From an uncultured Bacteroidales bacterium (GTDB lineage: Bacteria; Bacteroidota; Bacteroidia; Bacteroidales; Muribaculaceae), in contig CAJLWO010000003.1 in assembly GCA_905210435.1 (NCBI GenBank), positions 1 to 64,000 on the forward strand: 64,000 bases of DNA, read 5' to 3'. Positions 28,375 to 36,504 of the stretch are shown here, one piece after another (the first letter of the stretch is position 1; each line of letters begins with the position of its first letter). A model generated the notes under the pieces. That model did no database searches. It worked only from the letters and a program-made list of their open reading frames with translations, and had not been told where the DNA came from. A program made the translations under genes and the position numbers.

Positions 28375-28412
28375 ATTCCGAAAATACTGTAAATTTGCAG
28401 TAAATTCGGAAT
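28375..28412. promoter_or_regulatory. 38-bp near-palindrome over the ATPase promoter
   Basis: The outer arms ATTCCGAA (28375-28382) and TTCGGAAT (28405-28412) and inner arms ACTG/CAGT give symmetry over 38 bp with six unpaired positions. A Bacteroides -7 box TAAATTTG lies at its centre (28390-28397), with TTG-type -33 sequence at 28366-28373. The right arm ends in the bases just before the ATG at 28418. This is the layout of an autoregulated promoter. The binding protein is unknown. Confidence 0.65.
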
Positions 28413-28417
28413 GAATA

Positions 28418-29686
28418 ATGAGCAAGACAAGTTACATACAACGGAACTCATATCTTAACAAGCTGATTATAAGACGTGATAACGGAGAAGTCAAAATTAT
28501 TACCGGCCCGCGCAGGTGCGGTAAATCGTGGCTATTAAACCCTATCTATAAAGATTACCTGTTGCAACAGGGGGTAGCAGCCGAAAATATCATCACATTG
28601 GATTTTGACAAGGATGATGACAAATATGATTTTGATATTCTTGATCCAAAAGCCGTCAAGGAGCATATCTATTCTCTTATAAATAATGATGAGGATAACT
28701 ATTATGTTTTTCTTGACGAAATTCAGGAACTGGATAATTTTGAGCGACTTGTGAACGGCTTGAACAGTCACGAAAATATTGATGTATATGTAACGGGCAG
28801 TAACTCTCGTTTCTTGTCCAAAGACATACGCACCATATTCCGTGGTCGAGGCGATGAGATAAGGGTATTTCCGTTGTCATTCAGGGAGTTCACTATAGCT
28901 ATGGGTGGAGATGTGCGCGAGGCTTGGAAAATATATTCCACATTCGGCGGGATGCCCCGGCTTATCCACTATCAGGATAACGAGCAAAAAATAAACTATC
29001 TCCAGTCTTTATGGGATAAGACTTATATTGACGATGTTATAGAGCGTAACAAAGTGAAAAACGAACTTGCTCTGTCTCGTCTGGCAACTTCATTATGTAG
29101 CGCAATTGGATCACTTACCAATCCATCACGGATTTCCAACACACTTGAATCCGTGCAAAAGATGAAAATAGACTCAAAGACAGTAGCGTCTTATATCGAC
29201 TATCTTGAAAATTCTTTCCTGTTTGAAAGTGCCGAAAGATATGATGTCAAAGGACGACGCTACTATGAGACCAATAAAAAATATTACTGCATAGATGTTG
29301 GCTTGCGAAACGCGCGGTTAAACTTCAGACAACAGGAACCTACGCATATCATGGAAAATGTATTATATAACCATCTTCGCGTACTTGGTTACCTTGTAGA
29401 TGTCGGAATTGTGGAATCCCGTGAGATGAAAGATGGTAAAACCTCATACTCTCAACGTGAAATAGACTTCGTCGCCAACAAGGGTAGTCAACGGTATTAT
29501 ATCCAGTCGGCATATTCAATTCCCACCGAAGAAAAACGTGAGCAGGAACTTGCTTCATTGCTGAAGATTTCCGATTCATTCAAGAAGATTGTTGTGGTAG
29601 GAGATGAGATAATGCCTTATACCGATAATAACGGTATATATTTCACAGGCTTATTTGATTTCCTGCTAAATGATGACTGGGAATAA
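28418..29686 (+). CDS. AAA ATPase with DUF4143-like C-terminus
   Basis: Protein of 422 residues. Walker A GPRRCGKSWLL at about 30-40 and Walker B YYVFLDEIQEL at about 92-102 are followed by sensor-like TGSNSRFLS. A DUF4143-type C-terminus has REIDFVANKG, a nuclease-like strand pattern, at about 345. These proteins are common, mobile, often lie in defence or element borders, and have no settled function. The gene is clearly poorer in G+C than the tra operon and the chromosome to the right, which suggests separate transfer. It starts directly after the palindromic promoter. Confidence 0.85.
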   Translation: MSKTSYIQRNSYLNKLIIRRDNGEVKIITGPRRCGKSWLLNPIYKDYLLQQGVAAENIITLDFDKDDDKYDFDILDPKAVKEHIYSLINNDEDNYYVFLDEIQELDNFERLVNGLNSHENIDVYVTGSNSRFLSKDIRTIFRGRGDEIRVFPLSFREFTIAMGGDVREAWKIYSTFGGMPRLIHYQDNEQKINYLQSLWDKTYIDDVIERNKVKNELALSRLATSLCSAIGSLTNPSRISNTLESVQKMKIDSKTVASYIDYLENSFLFESAERYDVKGRRYYETNKKYYCIDVGLRNARLNFRQQEPTHIMENVLYNHLRVLGYLVDVGIVESREMKDGKTSYSQREIDFVANKGSQRYYIQSAYSIPTEEKREQELASLLKISDSFKKIVVVGDEIMPYTDNNGIYFTGLFDFLLNDDWE

Positions 29687-29727
29687 CAAGTAAATCTTCA
29701 AACACGTTGATACATAAAATGGAATAA

Positions 29728-30531
29728 TATCGCAAAACCATCTCCCAATCTCCGAATCCTGTCATAGCCAATATCATGTATCTCGGCGGCCTCATTGAAC
29801 ATTGGGGTCGCGGTCTGTCAATGATGGCAAGGGAATGTGAACGTGTTGGATTGCCGGCTCCTACGTTTTATCAGAATGGTACTATTGTCAAAATCATTTT
29901 TGCACGCCCCAAGGATACAGACAAGGATACAGTTGGAGTAAGTAAGGACACAGTAGAACACAGTACAGACACAGTAGGACACAGCTCAATATTATTGAAC
30001 AATATGCCTATAAGTAAGTCAATCAGAATTCCCATTCAATCTATTGGAGAAGATTGGTTTACAGCGAACATGTTATGTGAAATAATTGGTTTATCCTCAA
30101 AGAGTTCCTTTATAAGAAATTATATTAGGCCGGCTATGAATTGTGGACTGGTAGCTCTTGAAAATCCCGACAGCCCGAATGCTCCGAACCAAAGATACGG
30201 ATTGACATTGAAAGGCAAAGCCCTGTATTACGAGCGTCATGATAACGAAAATGACGTTCAAAATGACCCGCAAAGAATCCAAGTTGACCAGCAAAATGAC
30301 CCTCAAACCAATTTAGAGGGTCAGCCTGACCCTCTAAACGAAGAACTTGACCCTCAAAAGACAGCCATCATCAAAGCTATCAAAGAAAACAATGAAATCA
30401 GCCGTTCCGAGTTGGCAAGTATAGCCGGATGTTCGGAAAGCACCATCAAACGACGACTTAAAGAGTGGAATATTGCGTGGCTTGGTCATCCCAAAACCGG
30501 GCACTGGGTATTTGTCAAGGATATTCAATAG
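29728..30531 (+). pseudogene. C-terminal remnant of an ATP-binding (HATPase_c_4 type) regulator
   Basis: The frame opens after a stop at 29725 and reads SQSPNPVIANIMYLGGLIEHWGRGL, which is the typical late part of AlbA_2/HATPase_c_4 regulators. The N-terminal DNA-binding and ATPase parts, about 300 residues, are missing. The rest (to a winged-helix end ELASIAGCSESTIKRRLKEW) is intact, so a shortened protein from the ATG at 29776 (251 residues) could still be made. The linker repeats DTV units. Low G+C like its neighbour. Confidence 0.7.
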
Positions 30532-30588
30532 CGGTTATTAAAAGGAATTTTTAACACTGAAAACGGCCTGAAATCAGACTATTATAGC

Positions 30589-30596
30589 TACTTTTG
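30589..30596 (+). promoter_or_regulatory. Candidate promoter -7 box
   Basis: TACTTTTG fits the TAnnTTTG box. The -33 partner is weak. It would start a short transcript ending at the hairpin 30729-30766. Confidence 0.35.
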
Positions 30597-30652
30597 CGTT
30601 GTAGATATACGAAGAACATTGAAATGTCCGGGTGTGCAAAAAGGGAACATCC

Positions 30653-30754
30653 ATGATTTTCAAGAAATCTAAAGTCTTGACAGACAATATAGTTGACCCC
30701 GTTTCGGGTAAATCTCTCCGGGGTCACCAAATAAGCCAAATCGCTAATCAGTGA
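30653..30754 (+). CDS. Possible 33-residue peptide in a short transcript
   Basis: A small frame starting MIFKKSKVLTDN and containing DPVSGKSLRGHQ, ending where the terminator-like hairpin begins. An inner stem TGACCCCG (30694-30701) / CGGGGTCA (30719-30726) lies within it. It may instead be a non-coding RNA. No family is recognised. Confidence 0.25.
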   Translation: MIFKKSKVLTDNIVDPVSGKSLRGHQISQIANQ

Positions 30755-30766
30755 TTTGGCTTATTT
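30729..30766 (+). terminator. Strong hairpin followed by T-rich tail
   Basis: Perfect 14-bp stem AAATAAGCCAAATC / GATTTGGCTTATTT with a 10-nt loop, followed by CTTTTCT. It closes the low-G+C region before the sigma-factor operon. Confidence 0.65.
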
Positions 30767-30958
30767 CTTTTCTAAAAATCCAAGACTACCGCGAAAATGC
30801 TGCAATCCGAAATTGCAGTGCATTGCAATAACTACTTACGGCACATAAAAATTTGCACCTGTGATTTGACTTTTTCACTTTTGGAGGGTATTATTGGTGT
30901 AGACCGACGCAAACGACGGCCTGCCGACCGATTTCTCACATAATATTGCACCCACAGC

Positions 30959-31498
30959 ATGCCTGCCTCCAACGACAACACCATACTCGACACCATCCGT
31001 CGCGACTCCGAGACGGGATTCCGCATGCTCGTGCGCTGCTACCGCGAACCGGTCTACTGGCACATACGGCGCATCACCGTACTGCACCACGACACCGAAG
31101 ACGCCATGCAGGAAACATTCCTGCGCGTGTTCCGCAACATCGGCAAATTCAACCGCGACATGCCGCTCGCCGCATGGATTTTCCGCATCGCCACCAACGA
31201 AGCCCTCCGTCAGCGCGAAAAGACCAAGGCTCCGCATCTCCCTCTCGACGACTCCACGGCTGCCGACAGCTTCCTTGCCGACGAATACTTCGACTATTCC
31301 AACCTCGAGGCTGTCCGGCTCCAGCAGGCAATCCTCTCATTGCCCCCGCGCCAGCAGCTTGCATTCAATCTGCGGTACTACAACGATTTCGACTACGACA
31401 CAATCGCGCAGATCACCGACTCCACCACCGCGGCCGTAAAAGCCAACTACCACGCCGCAAAAGAAAAAATAATCCGTCACCTCAACTCTCACGACTGA
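30959..31498 (+). CDS. ECF-type RNA polymerase sigma factor
   Basis: Sigma factor of 179 residues. Region 2 spans about 12-75 (DTEDAMQETFLRVFRNIGKF), and region 4 about 120-170 (LPPRQQLAFNLRYYNDFDYD, then IAQITDSTTAAVKANYH). No region 3 is present, as in ECF factors. It is followed at 3 nt by a small single-pass membrane protein and then a CpxP-like protein, a common Bacteroidales three-gene unit. The membrane protein may be its antagonist. The target promoters are unknown. Confidence 0.9.
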   Translation: MPASNDNTILDTIRRDSETGFRMLVRCYREPVYWHIRRITVLHHDTEDAMQETFLRVFRNIGKFNRDMPLAAWIFRIATNEALRQREKTKAPHLPLDDSTAADSFLADEYFDYSNLEAVRLQQAILSLPPRQQLAFNLRYYNDFDYDTIAQITDSTTAAVKANYHAAKEKIIRHLNSHD

Positions 31499-31501
31499 AA
31501 T

Positions 31502-31813
31502 ATGGACAATAACAGCTTAGACAAAATAGGCCGTCAGATGCCCTACCGCGTCCCCGACTCCTTTTTCGACGATTTTGAAAACAGGATTATCGCCGGTCAT
31601 CGCCGCCGCACAATCCGCCACAGGGTAAAAATGCTCCTTCTCCCCCTCGGTGCCGCAGCCGCAATAGCAATTCTGCTGCTTACAGTCCGACCCGCCGCAT
31701 TCAACCCCGCCACCGACTACGCCGAAATAGCGCAGGCATTCGACGACCTCTCCGAAGCCGACCGTACCTGCCTGCTCGACACCTATCAGGACGACATATT
31801 CATCAACCAATAA
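31502..31813 (+). CDS. Small membrane protein, possible anti-sigma factor
   Basis: Protein of 103 residues: cytoplasmic part of about 45 residues with PDSFFDDFENRI, one membrane helix (MLLLPLGAAAAIAILLLTV, about 44-62) and a short outside tail with DLSEADRTCLLDTYQDDIF. Its place directly after the ECF factor and its topology suggest sigma-factor control. No anti-sigma motif is visible. Confidence 0.65.
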   Translation: MDNNSLDKIGRQMPYRVPDSFFDDFENRIIAGHRRRTIRHRVKMLLLPLGAAAAIAILLLTVRPAAFNPATDYAEIAQAFDDLSEADRTCLLDTYQDDIFINQ

Positions 31814-31826
31814 CAACCATACAAAA

Positions 31827-32276
31827 ATGAAAAACTTATTCCGACTCATGCTCCTCGTGACTGCACTTCTCGCATTCACCCCCACTGCCGACGCACAAAA
31901 CGACAAAGGCTCTCAGCGACGCATCCGCCGCGAACAGCTTGCCGAAAAACAGGCAAAGCACATCGCCGAAAAACTCAGTCTCTCACCCGAATTAAGCGAA
32001 AAATTCCTCACCACCTACATGGCCTGCCAGAAAGAAACCTGGTCTACCAAGCGTCCCGACAATTTCCGCCGCAAAGGCCGGCTTACCGAAGAACAGACCG
32101 ACAGCCTCCTTCAGGCACGCTTCGACCACAGCCAGAAACTCCTCGACATCCGTAAAAAATATTACGCAGAATACCGCACATTCCTCACACCCAAACAGAT
32201 CGAACGCGTCTACCGCATCGAGCGCCGCATGATGAACCGCCTGTTCCAACACGCCGGCAAAAAAGATAAGAAATAA
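31827..32276 (+). CDS. CpxP/Spy-like periplasmic helical protein
   Basis: Protein of 149 residues with a signal peptide (LLAFTPTADA) and a long charged helical body (KHIAEKLSLSPELSEKFL; RLTEEQTDSLLQARFDHSQK; FLTPKQIERVYRIERRMMNR). The repeated L-[ST]-x-x-Q style turns fit LTXXQ/CpxP proteins, which sense or buffer envelope stress. It is the third gene of the ECF unit. Confidence 0.65.
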   Translation: MKNLFRLMLLVTALLAFTPTADAQNDKGSQRRIRREQLAEKQAKHIAEKLSLSPELSEKFLTTYMACQKETWSTKRPDNFRRKGRLTEEQTDSLLQARFDHSQKLLDIRKKYYAEYRTFLTPKQIERVYRIERRMMNRLFQHAGKKDKK

Positions 32277-32299
32277 AGCCAAATTCCCGGCATCACAAC

Positions 32300-32340
32300 T
32301 GACGCACCGCATCACACCAGGCAGGTAATGCGGTGCGTCA
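32300..32340 (+). terminator. Terminator of the ECF operon
   Basis: Perfect 13-bp stem TGACGCACCGCAT / ATGCGGTGCGTCA with a 15-nt loop, 24 nt after the last gene. The T-run is weak (TTCTAAAT). Confidence 0.65.
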
Positions 32341-33023
32341 TTCTAAATCATAAAATCACTCAAAAGACAGTCTTCATATGTGAACACGGACAGATACAGG
32401 TCTTGAATAACGGATAATGCTGAGCTTGAGTTTGTGGGGTGAAAAAAAGTCCGACAAGACAAGCTCATCAGACTCATGAACAACGGCATAAAGCATTGCT
32501 GTCGTTTGTGGGGTTCTAATTCAACGTCGCTTATTCCCCAAAAGTTTAACAATATAATGTTAAATTGAAAAATCAATTTGAGTTGAAATTTTAACACTTT
32601 TTGCTTGCACAGGTCCTAGATTTCGGCGGCCTTCGGGTGCCGTCACCGTATATCTGCCTACCGGGCACACCTTCGCGATGCTTCGGTGTACCCGGTTACT
32701 GCTAAATCGGTATCCTGCCGGATACGCGCCGATATTGATGCTTTAAGTAAACAGCATTGAATCGCGTTCCTACAATTTCGTCGGTATATTTTGAGTTTTG
32801 CAACACCCACCCCACACTATGCTCCTTAAGAAGTAAACAGCATTAGGTCGCTATTCAAACACTCTCTTAGTCCACCGACGGAGAGCCGAAGGCTCGGTGG
32901 TGTCACTATCCCCGTTCGACGCGTAGCGGAGGGCGGGGCAAAAGCGATTACGTTGTGCGAGCCCACGGAGAGGGCGAGTGTGTGATACACCCCCTGACTC
33001 ATTATACTGCACCCTCACGCATA
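32341..33023. repeat. Intergenic palindromic repeats
   Basis: No gene seen. Part 32612-32740 holds several hairpins, the best being CCGGGCACACC / GGTGTACCCGG near 32670. The phrase AGTAAACAGCATT occurs twice (near 32747 and 32832). Part 32881-32987 is one copy of the repeat whose other two copies form the palindrome at 34985-35305. It has the same core TGGTGTCACTATCCCCG, then ACGCGTAGCGGAGGGCGGGG, then GCCCACGGAGAGGGCGAG. Confidence 0.7.
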
Positions 33024-33039
33024 AACTATTTTATTAGTT
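33024..33039. promoter_or_regulatory. BlaI-type operator, upstream site
   Basis: Dyad AACTA-N6-TAGTT, a perfect 5-bp inverted repeat. It lies 80 bp before the blaI-like start. A second site of the same design overlaps the transcript start. Confidence 0.6.
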
Positions 33040-33088
33040 AATGAAGGTTAAACTCCTGAAAATCGATTTCAACTTCGGAAATTGTGGT

Positions 33089-33096
33089 TATCTTTG
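33089..33096 (+). promoter_or_regulatory. Promoter -7 box of the blaI-blaR1-like operon
   Basis: TATCTTTG is a full match to TAnnTTTG, 23 nt upstream of the ATG and placed between the two dyads. The -33 box is not obvious. Confidence 0.6.
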
Positions 33097-33102
33097 CCGT
33101 GT

Positions 33103-33118
33103 ACCTAATTAAATAGTT
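33103..33118. promoter_or_regulatory. BlaI-type operator, downstream site
   Basis: Dyad ACCTA-N6-TAGTT ending directly before the ATG. It shares 13 of 14 central bases with the inverted upstream site. Occupancy here would block the start region, the usual way BlaI-type repressors control their own operon. Confidence 0.6.
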
Positions 33119-33502
33119 ATGCGAAAACCGACACCGAAAGACCAGCTGACCGACAAAGAGGAAGAACTCATGCGCCTGCTGTGGGAGCACGGCCCCATGT
33201 TCGTTAGCAGCCTGCTCGAACTATACCCCGAGCCAAAGCCTCATTTCAACACCGTATCGACCGTTATCCGGCGCCTCGAAGCCAAAGGCTTCGTTGCACA
33301 CAATGAAATATCAGGCTCATTCCAGTACTATCCCGTAGCCAAAATGGAGACATTCCGCAGCCGCAGCCTCGGCCGCATCATCAAAAGCTATTTCAAGGGG
33401 AGCTACTACGGTGCCGTATCCACCCTCGTGGCCGAAGAAAAAATCACCGCCGACGAGTTGCGTGAACTCCTCGACCTCGTCGAACAGAAATCAAAAAAAT
33501 AA
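33119..33502 (+). CDS. BlaI/MecI/CopY-family repressor
   Basis: Repressor of 127 residues with the winged-helix start LTDKEEELMRLLWEHGPMFV, the segment HFNTVSTVIRRLEAKGFVAH and a C-terminal dimerisation helix region. In this family cleavage by the partner M56 protease relieves repression. The partner gene lies 14 nt downstream. Two dyads flank its own promoter. No beta-lactamase gene is nearby, so the response is probably to another envelope signal. Confidence 0.9.
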   Translation: MRKPTPKDQLTDKEEELMRLLWEHGPMFVSSLLELYPEPKPHFNTVSTVIRRLEAKGFVAHNEISGSFQYYPVAKMETFRSRSLGRIIKSYFKGSYYGAVSTLVAEEKITADELRELLDLVEQKSKK

Positions 33503-33516
33503 AACAACTGTAACTT

Positions 33517-34959
33517 ATGGGCGCATTCCTGTCATACTCAATCGTGAGCGGCATGCTTCTGCTCGCCATGTTCGCCGCCTACCGTCTTTTCATGGCTGGT
33601 GACAACCGTCACTCATGGAACCGAGGTGTACTTCTCTCCATCTACGCGCTGTCGTTTCTCTCGCTTCCATTAATCGGTCTCCTGCGTTCCCTCCTCCCCT
33701 CCACGGCATCAGCCGCACCGGCGGTAGAAGGCGCTATCGAGGCTACCGTCGAAGTCCTTCCACTCGCCGCTCCGGCATGGGGCCGGGCACTGATATGGAT
33801 TTTTATCGCAGGCATGGCAATTACCTCCCTGCGCACCCTCATGACATGGGCACGCATCATCCGAGTCATATCCAAAGGTGAGAGAATCCGCAAGAAAGGC
33901 TACACTCTCGTACTTACCGGCAACAGCGGCATGGCTCCTTTCAGCTGGATGCACTATATGGTGATGAGCCGCGACGACCATGCAACATGTCCCGACGCCA
34001 TCACCGTGCACGAACTTCGACATATCACATGCCGCCACTGGATTGACCTCCTCGTGGCCCAGGCCGTGACGATAATCAACTGGTTCAACCCCGCCGCGTG
34101 GCTCATGCGCAGTCAGCTGATGCTCGTACATGAATATCAGGCCGACATGGCCGTCATCGACCGTCGGTACAACCCCAAGGAATACCAGCTTCTTCTGATA
34201 AGAAAGGCTGTCGGCGCGAAATTCCCGTGTCTCGCCAACAGCCTCAATCATAGTAAACTTAAAAAACGTATCACCATGATGTACAAATCGAAATCAGGCG
34301 CACGGACCCGTTTCAAGGCACTCGTGCTGGCACCCGCCGCTGCCGTCGCCCTGCTCGCAGCCTCAGTGCCGCAAGTCAGAGCCGCCATCTCCACAATCGA
34401 GACAAGCGAAGTCACCGGTAACAAAGGTAACAATCTTCCGGCAAACGAGGAAATATCCGCCGAAAAATTCAAATTCAAATCCATCAACAACAACGACGGC
34501 AAGACCACCATTGAAGTGACAGGCACCATTCCGGGCAAATCACTGACAGTCAACAGCGCCGTCCTCACCAACGGAAGTAAAGTGTACAACGCCAACGGCA
34601 TGAATTGCCAAATGACCGACGGCAACGCCACCATCACAGTCACATTCCCGTTCATGACCGAATTTGACGATGACACCGCCCTCACCCTCGAAGCCAACGG
34701 CAAGAAAGTGACTTTCCTCCTCTTCAAAAACGGAACAGAACCGGCCTCAACAACCAAAATCTCCATCACCAGCGGCAACAGCACCGGCCAGGAAGTACGC
34801 CTTAACGAACCGGCCGAACCCAACGCCGAATTTTACATCGACGGTAAAAAAATCACCACTGCCGACTTTGAAAGAATAACACCCGAAAACATCGCTGAAG
34901 TAACCGTCGACAAGAGCGGTGCCATCCCTGCCGTCTACATCACATTAAAGAAAAAATAA
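33517..34959 (+). CDS. BlaR1-like M56 membrane metallopeptidase
   Basis: Protein of 480 residues. Membrane helices lie near residues 5-25, 35-55, 85-110 and after 265. The zinc-peptidase motif HELRH is at about 164-168 and the third ligand helix HEYQAD at about 205. The last 190 residues are a beta-rich outer domain without a penicillin-binding motif, so the sensor differs from true BlaR1. It should cleave the adjacent repressor. Confidence 0.87.
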   Translation: MGAFLSYSIVSGMLLLAMFAAYRLFMAGDNRHSWNRGVLLSIYALSFLSLPLIGLLRSLLPSTASAAPAVEGAIEATVEVLPLAAPAWGRALIWIFIAGMAITSLRTLMTWARIIRVISKGERIRKKGYTLVLTGNSGMAPFSWMHYMVMSRDDHATCPDAITVHELRHITCRHWIDLLVAQAVTIINWFNPAAWLMRSQLMLVHEYQADMAVIDRRYNPKEYQLLLIRKAVGAKFPCLANSLNHSKLKKRITMMYKSKSGARTRFKALVLAPAAAVALLAASVPQVRAAISTIETSEVTGNKGNNLPANEEISAEKFKFKSINNNDGKTTIEVTGTIPGKSLTVNSAVLTNGSKVYNANGMNCQMTDGNATITVTFPFMTEFDDDTALTLEANGKKVTFLLFKNGTEPASTTKISITSGNSTGQEVRLNEPAEPNAEFYIDGKKITTADFERITPENIAEVTVDKSGAIPAVYITLKKK

Positions 34960-34984
34960 CACCCCGCCCCCCGCCATTAACAAA

Positions 34985-35305
34985 GTAGGGACGCACGAAC
35001 CGTGCAATGCGGTTCAAATAGCGGAGGGCTGAAAGCCCGATGGTGTCACTATCCCCGTCCGACGCGTAGCGGAGGGCGGGGCGAAAGGATTACAATGTGC
35101 AAGCCCACGGAGAGGGCGAGTGTGTGATGCTCCACGATATATTTTGCATTACACAGTCGCCCTCTCCGTGGGCTCCTTTTATTAGAGGCCACCGCCACCC
35201 CGCCCTCCGCTACGCGTCGGACGGGGATAGTGACACCATAGGGCTTTCAGCCCTCCTTTGGCGAACTATATTCCTTATTTGAATTTTAACCGTGCGTCTC
35301 TACAA
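34985..35305. repeat. 321-bp palindromic repeat element
   Basis: The ends read TAGGGACGCACG and CGTGCGTCTCTA. Inside are two inverted arms (35022-35129 and 35155-35258) that share GGAGGGCTGAAAGCCC, TGGTGTCACTATCCCCG, ACGCGTAGCGGAGGGCGGGG and GCCCACGGAGAGGGCGA with very few differences. No frame codes for a transposase. It looks like a non-autonomous palindromic element (MITE- or REP-like). A third arm copy is at 32881-32987. Confidence 0.8.
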
Positions 35306-35357
35306 TTGGAGGTTCTGAATAACCCAAATGGGACTTTCGGAACTTGAAACTTAAAAT

Positions 35358-35390
35358 ATTTACGCGTAATTTACGCGTAATTTACGCGTA
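35358..35390. repeat. Three perfect 11-bp tandem repeats
   Basis: Three exact copies of ATTTACGCGTA, each with the palindrome TACGCGTA. About 65 bp beyond the 3' end of yaaA. Also near it is the hairpin CGCGATA/TATCGCG (35424-35443), a possible yaaA transcript end. Confidence 0.85.
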
Positions 35391-35455
35391 GAACAATGAC
35401 GTAATATCCGTTCAGGTTAGTCACGCGATAGCAATATATCGCGACCGGGCTTTTG

Positions 35456-36199
35456 CTACATTACGAAATCATAGCCGCCCGCATGATGGAAACCGTCGAA
35501 TGAAAATCCGGCGAGGAGTTCCGGCGCGGCAATGCGGTTTTCGATGATATAGCGCGTCATCGCGCCGCGGCACATCTTGGCATAGATTGTGACATTTTTA
35601 AGGCGGCCACCCTCTTCGACCTTGAAATCGGGCGAGATGACTGTAAGCTCTTTTTCCACACGCTTCCAGTCAAACATATTGCGGAATTCATTGCTCGCCA
35701 GATTGACAAGCACTCCGTCGTCGGCCTTGACCTTATCGATAAACCAGTCGGTAAGCACCGGTTTCCAATAGTCGAACAGCGTGGCATGCGATGTCACAGG
35801 AAGCGATACCTTCCCCTCAAGCCGATACGGATTGATAAGGTCGGCCGGACGCAGCAGACCGTACAGAAACGACGCAATGAAAAGATGCTCCGACGCATAT
35901 TGCATGTCGGAGGCAGAAAAAGTCTGCGGCGACAGCTTGTTGAACACCATTCCGTCATAGGCCATTACCGCAGGAGTAAGCGTAGCTTCATCGTGCCACG
36001 CCTGATAGCGCAGCCTGTTCTCAGCCGCAATCTTCTTGCCTACACCAAGTATATCCTGCAACTCCCCGGTATCATACACCGCCATCTGCCCGGCTATCAT
36101 CCCGGCATTGCCAATGAAATGAGGCACTGTGGCTAAAACGCCACCGCAGGGCTGCGGCGCAACCCGCATCTTCTTCGCGCATCCTATAAGTATCTGCAT
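35456..36199 (-). CDS. yaaA: YaaA-family (DUF328/UPF0246) peroxide stress protein
   Basis: Protein of 247 residues, the usual length. It starts MQILIGCAKKMR, contains LSPQTFSASDMQYASEHLFI and YGLLRPADLINPYRLEGKV, and ends FSFDGFHHAGGYDFVM. YaaA proteins protect against oxidative DNA and protein damage by lowering free iron and bind DNA in E. coli. It stands alone, with repeat elements on both sides. Confidence 0.92.
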   Translation of the reverse strand: MQILIGCAKKMRVAPQPCGGVLATVPHFIGNAGMIAGQMAVYDTGELQDILGVGKKIAAENRLRYQAWHDEATLTPAVMAYDGMVFNKLSPQTFSASDMQYASEHLFIASFLYGLLRPADLINPYRLEGKVSLPVTSHATLFDYWKPVLTDWFIDKVKADDGVLVNLASNEFRNMFDWKRVEKELTVISPDFKVEEGGRLKNVTIYAKMCRGAMTRYIIENRIAAPELLAGFSFDGFHHAGGYDFVM

Positions 36200-36320
36200 A
36201 TCATTTATTTAACTCACAAAAACAAACAAATTGTAGGGACGCGATACATAGCGTCCGCATCCGCATGGCGCAATACGCTAAATACCAACACTTTAATGCG
36301 GAGGGTGTTGCAGAACTACT

Positions 36321-36420
36321 ATTGACGGCTACATGATGTAGGGCTGCTCCCCGGAGCAGCCGATAATGAAGGTTGAATATCAGCTGTTTGGCGGCTGCAC
36401 CAGGGTGCAGCCCTACATAA
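36321..36420. repeat. Dispersed double-hairpin repeat, copy 1
   Basis: Two hairpins in a row: GGCTGCTCCCCGGAGCAGCC and GGCTGCACCAGGGTGCAGCC, flanked by TGTAGG and CCTACA ends. An inverted copy lies at 41680-41767. The rest of the gap 36200-36504 shows GGACGC/GCGTCC and no gene. Confidence 0.8.
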
Positions 36421-36504
36421 TGACAGGTCTTATTTATAATATTTAGTAAGTTTTGCAACACCGTCCCTACAATATAATACATTTCTTCGTCAAAACCGCA
36501 TATA

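Noticed and set aside
30551..30739. 62-codon minus-strand frame
   Set aside because: It reads antisense through two hairpins and a likely promoter, with no recognisable product.
35358..35390. CRISPR array
   Set aside because: Units of 11 bp without spacers and no cas genes in the window; a simple tandem repeat.
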